Shown here piece by piece: positions 23,475 through 33,400 of a stretch of DNA of 64,000 bases. The translations under genes and the position numbers were made by a program. Where the stretch lies: assembly GCA_963969365.1 (NCBI GenBank), contig OZ017747.1:1736001-1800000 (forward strand). Direction: 5' to 3'. Source of the DNA: Asterochloris sp. CNOR1 (lineage: Eukaryota; Chlorophyta; Trebouxiophyceae; Trebouxiales; Trebouxiaceae). The notes beneath the pieces were generated by a model. The model worked only from the letters and a program-made list of their open reading frames with translations, had not been told where the DNA came from and searched no databases. Every line of letters begins with the position of its first letter. The stretch's first letter is position 1.

Positions 23475-25510
23475 CTAGCTGGTGTTCTGCTCATTGTCAG
23501 TGGGTTCTTGCTGCTTCTGCTCTCCAAATATCTGCACTGCCAGGCTGCTGGCCACTATCAGAGCGGCGCCTATCCAGCCAGCTGGGCCCCAGCGCTCGCC
23601 CAGCAGCAGGTATGCTCCAAGAGCACCCAGCACAGGCTCCAGCGAGTAGATGATTGCTGCCTCTGTTGATGTGACATCGTGAAGGGCAATCAGCTGCAAG
23701 CAGGCAATGACTTGTTTCTGGGTTTGCAGAAGAGCTGCAAGCGGCCCACCTCTGTGCAGCAGACACCTCTGAGGGGTACACAGAAGCATCAAACACTGAC
23801 AATGTGTGCCGCTGTTACTTCACATTTGGCTTCAGCCTCACCTCTATGTATAGTGCCAGGTCAGTGGACAGCAGCCCGGTGAAGACAATCGCAGTCCAGG
23901 GCAGCGACTGTGCTTGGGAGACCCAGCAAGCGCCGCAGGTGATAGGGTGCGACAGGAGCTGCTGAATGTCACCAGTGTGTGTGGCCACTGCGCTCACGAG
24001 ACTGACGGCGGCGATGGTGTATATGATGACGGCGGTTAGCGGCAGCACCAGTTTGGGGTTAAGGGCATGGCAGTAGTGCTCTGTCCTAAACACCTGCAGG
24101 GCGTGAGATGATCAACCTCAGCTCGGGAGCACAGCTGGTGCCAACAGCAATGCACATCCTGCGACTGTGGCTGGTCCATGTGCAGTCACGCAGCTGCCCA
24201 CCTGAAGGCCAAACGCAAATGCTGATATCAAGTTCCAGGCGTCCCCAATGTCTGGGGCTGCGCCTCCCTGCTCCAAGAGGCCCACACCAAAGAGGGCCAC
24301 AAAAGCTGACAGCATTGTGAGGGGCCTCACTCCCCTGCCAGACAAGCCAGCCAGGATGGGCACCACAATGACCTGCAGGCAGCATAGGGGCCATGCCATG
24401 AGGTGCAGGCGCATGGCAAGCTGGCTGTACCAGGCAGGGCTGTGAAAAGGCCCGGCCAGCACGGGCAGTGTGTCACACTGCGCACCGTGAATGTGCTAAG
24501 AAAGGAGGCACGCGAAGCCTCTGATGTGATGAGGCCCACAGATTGTGTCTGATAACCAATGGCCGACCAAAGTCCCAGCTCCATACCGCCCTTGAGGACT
24601 TTCCGGTCTTTCAAGGCCTCCTTGAGCCAGGGCGCAAAGGCAACAGCTGCCACGCTGAACCGCAATGCGGCGAATGTGCTGCAGCGGCAGCAGTAGCACT
24701 TCTGCACATGCCCAAGCAGGGGAATGGCCGGCTGAGCTGCAAGCACTTGCAGAGGCGCACTCACAATGGATCAAATGTTGCCTCGCTCTCCTTCAGCACC
24801 ACCCAGTTTGATGCACACAGCAGCACCTGTAGAAGGCGCACCATGGTTGAGAGATGCAGTTGCAGCAGTGCAGCTGCAGGGCTTGACCTGATCTGCATGA
24901 AAGCAGTGTGCACAAAGTCAGGCTCAGCAAGCGTGCATCAAGCGACTGAAGCCTGGGCTTACCAAAATATTGAGTAGAATCAAGCCCCTAACCCTGGGAG
25001 ACAGCCTGCTGGTGGCTGTTCTTAGTAGGCGCTGTCCATCTTGCAGAACTCCTGCCAGGCCTGACTTCTTCTGCTTGTGATACAGCGCGTTCCTCAGCCG
25101 CTTAGCATGCGCTCTGAGCTCCTGAACCTCCTCTGCTGCACTGTCCTGCCCAGCCTGAAGCAGGCTGGGCCTCTCTGCGCCATCCTTGCCAGTCCAGCTT
25201 ACCGCTGGCAGGTCAAGCGAGAGTGCAGCCCTGCAGCAGCCCACTCCTGTGAGGTGGCCAGACAGGCGGACCTAGCTATCCTGAGAGTGCTTTGGGAAGG
25301 AGCGCACCTCCTGTGCAATGGGCCCAGGTCGAGTGAGGCTTTGCGCCGCTTGACCCTGCTGAGCCACCCCTGCTTTGAAGCAGCAGGACCCTCTTTCTCG
25401 TGCAAATCATGACTGGGTCTCTTGCCAGAAGCTATCGGCGTCTGCATGCTGCAGTAGCTGCAGGAGTCCAGGCTCCTTTTTGGGCCTGCATTACACTCCA
25501 TGTTTATCAA
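23475..25510 (-). CDS. EamA/DMT-family membrane transporter, plant type
   Basis: Read on the minus strand, the 3' exons are firm and phase-consistent: 24765-24826, 24486-24678, 24202-24372, 23842-24093 and 23475-23693 (stop at 23475). Two upstream exons, ending at 24963 and at about 25313, are less certain. The sequence has about ten hydrophobic segments in two EamA halves: ASNWVVLKE, FAALRFSVAAVAFAPW, GYQTQSVGLITSEASRASFL, PILAGLSGRG in the first; STEAAIIYSLEPVLGALGAYLLLGE and WIGAALIVASSLAVQIFGE (read separately) in the second. The N-terminal 90 or so residues are basic and could be a plastid transit peptide, as in plant EamA proteins of the chloroplast envelope. The first ATG may be 25510 or a later in-frame one. 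The transported metabolite cannot be told from sequence. Confidence 0.88.
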
Positions 25511-26214
25511 TCTCAGGAGAGGCGGAATCTGGAGAAGGCGGCATTGTCATCCTTAGACGCGGTGCCTGCCATTGGTCACTGCAGCAACAATGGCGAGGGG
25601 GAGTAGAACACCGGTGGCCATTGTCAGGCAACAAGCCTTGCTGGTGATCTTAAAGAGTCAGCAGGTGTCACCAATGCTTGGAACTTGACAGTGCTATCCT
25701 CTGAGGGAAGGGGCAGGTCCTGAACTCTGAGCTTAGGGGAGCATGCTGAGTGGACGGCATGCACAATAGCTCGACATGTGCTTCTTTTGTGGCAGCGCTG
25801 GCAGTTTTGGGACCAGCGCTGCACTCGATCTGGATGTTCTGAGCGCCTTGGCAAGGGAGTCATTGCACCTTAGCTGTAGCAGATGTTTGCTGCTTGCAGC
25901 AAGGCAACTTAGCACTCCTGACTCCTGCATTGCAGACACATGCCTTTACTGACTGAATGCTGGCATTGGCAGCCCCAGAGCAAATGCTGAATGTCTGGCA
26001 GCCTGCGGCAGCACCAGTCCATTGCTGAGCTGCTGGAACGTGGCTGTTTCTGCAGCTGATCCACAGCGGTCCCACTGACCAACAGCCAAGCTCCCACCAC
26101 CAGTCGTCACTGACCACGCAGCCCATTGCAAAGCAGCAAGGCAACAGATGCACAGCAGCTGGATGCTGAAAGACAGGGGCGCAGCATGCAGTTGAGCAGT
26201 GGTGGCTCTGGGTC
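25511..26214. other. Unassigned intergenic region upstream of the EamA gene
   Basis: About 700 bp with short reading frames on both strands but no recognisable protein. It should include the EamA promoter. Its right end grades into the relic at 26215, so further decayed exons could be hidden here. Confidence 0.5.
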
Positions 26215-27080
26215 TCAGTACTCTGCTCGCTTTGGGTGCAGCACAATAGAAGGCGGCCGCTCAGCCAGGCCTAATGAGCAGCCTGGTGGGCAGCAACAGC
26301 GAGACCAGCGCTGGGGCTCCTCCTTTGCGGCAGGGGACAGGCGCATCTTGATGCTGTTTTGCACAGATGAGGGCTTCTCGTCAGCAGCCAGCTTGGCTGC
26401 GCAGAATTGCTGTGGGTTGTGGAATATGAGATCAGACTGCATGTTACACGACAGCTTCAATTGCAGCTCGCAGCTTGCTCAGCTTGCATGCATGACGCCA
26501 TATATGTCAACTGCCTGCATGGTGCTCACGTCGCCTGCTCTGCCATCACCTGTCAGCTCCTTGCTGCAGATCACGCTCCTCATTTTGTCTAAATCATTGT
26601 TTTGATGCAAAGTAAACTGAAGCTTTGGAGACAGCCTTGCCTGCACCTCATGCAGGCTGCGCTCAGCTCACGTTTCTGACTCAAAGCTAGTGATGACTGG
26701 CCCCAGCAGACTGGTCATTAGGCAGATGGCACCATCATCAGTCTGCCGGGGCCGCACTCAGGGCACTGACCTGACCGATGCAGAAGCATCGGTCAGGTCA
26801 GTCTGAGTGACTGTGCTTTGAGGAGCAGACCAAGTTCCTGTGGCGCCTTTTGAAGAGGAGCATGACCAAGCTGGCAGATCTCCGGTCCTGCAAGGGGTTC
26901 TTCAGTCTGAACACCTTCTCCTAGTTCATTCGGCAAGCCATCTTCATGGTGGTCGCCTTCACCCAGCGGCTGGCCCACTTTGCGGCTGTGCAGCACGATC
27001 TTGAGGACACTCAAGTGGCAGACATGCTGCTGATGTCACATGCATCTTGAATGGCCTGGAGGACTCTGGGCTGGGGAATC
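26215..27080 (+). pseudogene. Decayed 3'-end relic of the LRR-polycystin gene
   Basis: Two blocks match the last two exons of the downstream gene. Block 26215-26410 resembles 48756-49065; for example ILMLFCTDEGFSSAASLAAQ lines up with SVLHFADDTTEPAAARLAAS. Block 26690-27080 resembles 49395-49752: FEEQTKFLWRLLKRSMTKLA against FEERDRFLARFLKKSLTRLA, and VAFTQRLAHFAAVQHDLED against VAAFTQQLAHFEAVQRDFED. The relic has in-frame stops, an indel (GAGGACACTCAAGTGGCAGAC) and a hairpin insertion. It sits just before the intact gene, as expected if a tandem copy once stood upstream and decayed. Confidence 0.82.
26765..26802. repeat. Perfect 17-bp inverted repeat, 4-nt loop
   Basis: Arms actgacctgaccgatgc (26765-26781) and gcatcggtcaggtcagt (26786-26802) are exact reverse complements around the loop agaa. 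The hairpin lies inside the pseudogene relic where the intact gene has no such palindrome. It could be a mutational hairpin rather than a functional element. Confidence 0.95.
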
Positions 27081-27475
27081 TATCTGGCAGTCTGAACTCT
27101 TTCATGCACAGCTTCATGGTCGACATGGTAATGGTTTCTGCTAACACTTGTCAGGCCCCCTCAACCAATCACACCCATTGATGTGACTCTTTGTGTTCTG
27201 GCTGCTGCCCCTCACTACCATTGACTTCATGCTCATGGCTAAGCTGGTAATTAAGGGAGTGCTCATATCAGGATTGGCACCTTACGTGCCGCAGGGCCCG
27301 TCAACGATGGTTGTTGACCATCGTGCGTAGCACTCTGCTACGGATCATGCAGCGTCCACGAAGTATTGCGAGCTTGCGTCAAAAGCTATGTCTTGGGCGC
27401 ATTCCAGAGCAGCGAGCAGGCCATGCCTGCTGAGCTGAAAGACATCGATGCTAAACCAGCATGATCAGCACAGGC
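27081..27475. other. Presumed promoter/5' UTR of the LRR-polycystin gene
   Basis: About 395 bp between the relic and the first ATG. It contains a small inverted repeat, acgatggt-tgttg-accatcgt, near 27304. No reading frame is convincing. Confidence 0.45.
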
Positions 27476-30400
27476 ATGAACTTGGCCTGGAGAGTCACGT
27501 GGGCAGCTACTCTCGCAGTGCTTTACCTGATGCCAGCTCAGGCATCTCAGAGCGAAGACTGTGAGTGCAGTTCCCGCATGCCTTGTCAAGCAGCACTGAG
27601 GCTGATGCCAGCTGGTGCATGAACAGGTGCACTCAGATGGCGTCGCTTGGTCTTGGTCGCACGTGGCTCTTGACACGTCACCTCTCGTGCCTTGCAGACA
27701 CTTGCCTGTCTGGCCTGGGAGCAGGCATTGGGGACCCTCAGGGCAAGTTGACAGGCTGGAAGCCTCCAAGCAACCCTGTGTGCGCAGCCACATTTGCACC
27801 ACTGGGCGGGCTCACAGGCTACACATCAACAGCCACAGGGGTGACATGCAGTTCGAGTGGTCTGGTCACAGCAATGTAAGTGCAATGCTGAGGCAGCACT
27901 GGCAATGCACTGCTTGTCACAGGCATAGCAGCGCACATCACTGTGCTCACACGGCTGAGGCAGCAGCAATCCCGCTGATTGCCATCGTCTCACCAGAGCA
28001 GCCTGAGGCATGGGTGAGGCAGCACTGACTGCTGGCTCCATGTCAGGCTCGGCACCATCCCTCGTGTGCCTCGGGACCTTGTTTGCCTCAGCAACTGCAG
28101 TGCCAGCCAGGTGGTTGCCCGCCTGCTTGGCACTGGCATGCGACTGCAGCAGCAGGCGGCTTGCTGCTTGCCTCTGTCCAGCTACACTCTTGAACTGAGG
28201 AGTTAGTGCTCCTGCCTTCTGCTTGCCAAGCTTGACGCCCCTCCCTCCAGTGGCTCTCAGCCCTGATGGACTTCAGCTGCAGAGCCGGCTCTGGGTCATG
28301 TTGGACTCCAGCTGCACAGCCGTCTGGCGCATTGTTGGCATCTCAGGACTGCAAGAGACCTCCCTGCCATTGCTGCCTGCAGTGCTGTGAATGGCCTTGG
28401 GCTGACAGGTACCATCTCCCCCAGCATCTCATCCTGCACTTCCATGACCACCTTGTGAGTCTGGCAAGCAGATTTGCCTGCCAATCTGCATAGCTCTGGA
28501 CGACTGCTGCCCCACGGCTGGTGATGTTGTCCAGCAAGAGTATCTACATGGCTGCATTGCATGCCATGCCTTGCAGCTGGTGCTTGCTGACGTTGATGTG
28601 TGACTCTGGTTGCCTGCTTTGCAGCGACATACACAGCAATGTCCTGGTGGGATCACTGCCTGCCGGTCTGTCTTCGTCAACAGGCATCACATCCTTGTGA
28701 GTCCCTGTCTTGGCATGCTTGCTGATGATTGACTTGAAGCAACGAGCCAGTCCTTGTGGGTTTGCTGCGGCATCTGCAGTCCTTTTACAGCTCCGGCATG
28801 CTTGATGCTGATTACTTCAGTGTCCCCCTTCAGCAATGTGGCACAAAACTCAGCGATGTGTGGGGCAAACCCCTTCACACCTGCCTCGGTACTCGACTCC
28901 ACAGGCACAGCCATTGGGACCACATGCGCACCGTAAGTCAGGCTGTGCCACAACGCCCTACTTCCTTGTTGCTTCTGACGCAGCGGCCTCCTGAACAAGC
29001 ACACTGGAGATGCCCCTGCCTGCCAGCCTGCCCCATGCACCCCCTGAGCTGCCTTGAGCACCTTCAGATCCTCACAGTCGATGCTGCTTATTGCTGGCCC
29101 AGTGTCTGACCCCTGCTGCCCTGCAGTCCGCCCCCACCTCCGAGTCCTCCACCACCTCCTCCAAGGCAGGCAGTAACTTTGCACACGCTATGCTGAACAC
29201 TAGATGTCGTTCAGTTGAGCTGTGCTGGCCTTGATTCTCAATTCCCACACCTGCAGTTGATGCTGCAGTGCGTTTGCAGCCTGAGCCTGCTGCTTTCCTC
29301 TCTGCAGCCCGCCATCGCCAAGCCCACCTCCTCCCCAGTGCTGATTGCCATGCTGAGCTGTCACTCACTGCCATCTGCTCCCCGCAGGCTGTCTAATACC
29401 TGAGGCCTGCTGCTATCTCGAGCAGTCTAGTTGCTGCATTGCATGCTGCCTACGTTTGCGGCTGTTCATGAGCTGAAGCGCCTGCCTGCAGTCCGCCGCC
29501 TCCTCCAAGTCCGCCCCCACCTCCAAGCCCTCCGCCACCACCAAGGCGAGAGTGTTTGTGACTGCAGTGCCGAGCTGATGAAGCAGTAGCTTTGGCTCAA
29601 ATACTTTGCTCGCTATGTCCACAGTGCTGTTTGATTGCCCACTCTTGCAGGCATAGCACGTGCTGGCATGCCATTTGCACTCTGACCCTTGGCACTCTCT
29701 GCCTGCAGTCCACCACCGCCGAGTCCACCTCCTCCAAGGTGCTCATCGCTGCACACTGGATTGCGTTCGCTGTCACTTGCTCCTCACGCTCAGTCTGATG
29801 TTGCTTGAGGGCATGCAGCTGCTTCAATCATATACTGCCTGCCCTGCCCTGAAGCCCCTTCAAGTTCATGTGCTGCCCTGGTGTGTTTGCTTGCAGTTGG
29901 TATGATTGCGTACCCCAACTCAGAGATGAGGAAGACAGGCAAAGTCTGCACTGACTGCTAGTGATGCTTATCAGGATCCAATGCCGCCTGCAGTCCTCCA
30001 CCGCCTCCCAGCCCTCCGCCACCTCCAGATCCTCCACCGCCACCAAGGCAGGCGCAGTGTTTGCGTCTGCCCTTTGCTACGCTGTACTTTATGAATCGCA
30101 GAGAATTTGCCTGCATGACAGCTCACAAGGTTACCTGCTCACCTATGGCAGACTTGATTCCTGCCCAACAACTGCGGTGCAGATTTTGTGCGCCCAGTTG
30201 CCGGCATTCGACCCTGTGCTGCCTGCAGTACATGCTCATCTTTCCCCACTGCCTGTGCACAGCTGCCTGAACACATGCAGATGAGTCTCTTTGGTCTCTC
30301 TAAACACCACACCTGGCCGCCTGCAGCCCGCCCCCACCTCCAAGCCCTCCGCCGCCACCAAGGCAAGTTGCTGCCTGCAGCAGCGAGCCGATGAAGCATT

Positions 30401-33400
30401 TGCTGTGGCTCAACTGAAAGTTGCTGTTGGGTTCACGGTGCTGTTTGGCTGCCAGATGCTGCAGGTGCTATTGCTCACATCTGTATGGCTGGACATCCCC
30501 AGTCTGAGTGAAAAGCACGTTTTGCACTCTGCCTTGTCAGGGTCCAGGCTGCTTGCAGGCCTCCGCCGCCTCCTAGCCCTCCGCCGCCTCCAAGTCCTCC
30601 ACCGCCACCAAGGCAGGCACAGTTTATGCCACAGCTCTTTGCTATGCTGTGCTATGTGAATTGCCTGCTTCAGCTTGACAGCTCTTAAGGGTGCCTGCTC
30701 ACCCTTGGCACACTGGAGCCTAACAAGTGCCTGCAGTGCACTTCTCTAAGCCCAGCTGCCTCTATTCCATCCTGTGCTGCCTGCAGTCCATGCTCATGGT
30801 TCCCCGTTGCCTGTGCACAGCCACCTGAACACATGCAGATGAGTCTCTTAATCTGTATTAACATTACACCTGGCCGCCTGCAGCCCGCCCCCACCTCCAA
30901 GCCCTCCGCCGCCACCAAGGCAAGTTGCTGCCTGCAGCAGCGAGCCTATGAAGCATTCGCTGTGGCTCAACTGAAAGTTGCTTTTGTGCTCACAGTGCTG
31001 TTTGGCTGCCAGATGCTGCAGGTGCTATGTATGCTGCCGTGCTCCAGCACCCTGACCCTGTTAGTTGCTGCCTGCAGTCCACCACCGCCAAGTCCACCTC
31101 CTCCAAGGTGCTAGTCGCTGCACATTGGATTGCGTTCACTGTCACTTGCTTCCCACACTCTGTCTGATGTTGCTGGTGGCATGCTGCCTCCTGCTCTCGT
31201 CGCTGCACTTCATGCTGCCAGTGCTGACTGCTGTCCTTATAATGGCACGTTGACGTTGTCCGCCGCTGCCCGGCTTGCGTCTGCTTGATGCCTTGGCCTG
31301 CCTGCAGTCCGCCTCCGCCTCCAAGTCCTCCTCCACCTGAAAGTCCCCCCCCGCCACCAAGGCAAGCTCATTTTCTGTCTGCGTCTGCCTTCCTCTGATG
31401 TGACCTGTATCCAACTGTATGCTGTCACAAGTGCTACCCAGCGCCTGCAGTGCATCCCTACGCTGCCTGTTGCTGTGCCAAGCTGTCTGAGCAGCCACTT
31501 CCAGCGCTTGAGGATATCTGACTGACTTCATGTTGCAAAGTTACTGCCTAGCCTGTCCCGAGCCCCCTTCAATTCTTTTACCGTCATGTTGTGCTTGCTC
31601 ACATCTGCATGGCTGGACATCCCAGTCTGAGTGACAAGCATATTTTGCACTCTGCTAGAGTTCCACAGGTCCAGGCTGCTTGCAGGCCTCCGCCGCCTCC
31701 TAGCCCTCTGCCGCCTCCTAGCCCTCCGCCGCCTCCAAGTCCTCCACCACCTGAAAGCCCCCCACCACCACCAAGGCAAGCTCATTTTCTGTCTGCGTCT
31801 GCCTTCCTCTGATGTGACCTGTATCCAACTGTATGCTGTCACAAGTGCTACCCAGCGCCTGCAGTGCATCCCTACGCTGCCTGTTGCTGTGCCAAGCTGT
31901 CTGAGCAGCCACTTCCAGCGCTTGAGGATATCTGACTGACTTCATGTTGCAAAGTTACTGCCTACCCTGTCCCGAGCCCCCTTCAATTCTTTTACCGTCA
32001 TGTTGTGCTTGCTCACATCTGCATGGCTGGACATCCCAGTCTGAGTGACAAGCATATTTTGCACTCTGCTAGAGTTCCACAGGTCCAGGCTGCTTGCAGG
32101 CCTCCGCCGCCTCCTAGCCCTCTGCCGCCTCCTAGCCCTCCGCCGCCTCCAAGTCCTCCACCACCTGAAAGCCCCCCACCACCACCAAGGCAAGCTCAGT
32201 TGCTGTCAACGTCTGCCTGCTCCTGATGTAGCATGTATCCACTCCAATGTGCTGCCACAAGTGCCACCTAGCGCCTGCAGTGCATGCTGACGCTGCCCTT
32301 TGCTGTGCCAAGCTGTTTAAGCAGTATCTGCTGCTCACTTGCTGCTGCTGATGCTGCCCACAGTAATGCTTGGCTGCAAGAATGAATTGGCAGCCATTGC
32401 TATCTGCCTCCTAAATGCTTGCCTGCTGCCTGCAATCCGCCACCCAGTCCACCGCCACCATAGTACTGCTGCTTGTCCTGCACTGACATTTCTTATGTCC
32501 CTGTGCTGCCTGCTATGCTTGCTTACTGTTTGCATGTTTGTATTGTATGCTCGTTGTTTGCATGGTTGTATGCACATGCCTAGGTCACACTTCCACTGAC
32601 TGCTTGTGCTCCTCAGCCAACTCAAACATTGCCTGCAGGCCGCCGCCGCCAAGCTCGCCGCCCCCAAGGTGCTGCTGCTTGCCCCGTACAGGATAGTGTA
32701 GTCAAGGTTTTGTGCTGCCCTGTCGTGCTGGCTTATGTTGCGTAACGCAACATGCACCTGTCCACCCATATGCAAAGTCTTGCACTGACTGCCAGTGTTG
32801 CTGAGCTGACTCAATTGCTGGCTGCAGCCTACCGCCTCCCAGTCCTCCGCCGCCTCCAAGTCCTCCGCCGCCTCCAAGTCCTCCGCCGCCACCAAGGCAA
32901 GCACAGTTATTGTTCAGTATGCTCGCCGCTGCATTGCGTCTTGTGGAGCATTACCAGGTCCACAGCGAATGATGCTGCCCAGTCCCAAAGTTGGCTGCCT
33001 GGACTGCCAATTGGTGAGTGGCCCACATCCTGAGGACCAGTCCTGCGGCTTGCAGTTTGCCAAAAAGCCCGCCACCACTGAGGTGCACAGCCTATGCAAG
33101 CCGTTTGGATGCCCATGGTTTTGAAGTGTGCCTGCAGTCCTGCACAGTGCCTGGCTGAGCCTGCTCTGGCTGCTGCGACCTGCATACAGTGACATCTGCT
33201 GCCTGTAGTATACTTCCAATTAGCACCAGCATGCCTGCTGACCTTCTGCTTGACATGATGACATTCCAAGTCACTGACCCGTGCCTGCAGTCCACCGCCG
33301 CCACCAAGTCCACTCCCACCTGAAAGTCCCCCGCCAGCAGTCAGGTAGGCACAATGCTTCCACTGCACCAAGCCCAAAGCATCACCCTCTGCCTGCCTGT

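Noticed and set aside
23815-24093. Phage or bacterial origin of the EamA transporter
   Set aside because: It is interrupted by several phased introns and resembles plant plastid EamA proteins.
26793-27014. 73-codon minus-strand frame as a gene
   Set aside because: It is antisense to the pseudogene relic of the terminal exon of the LRR-polycystin gene.
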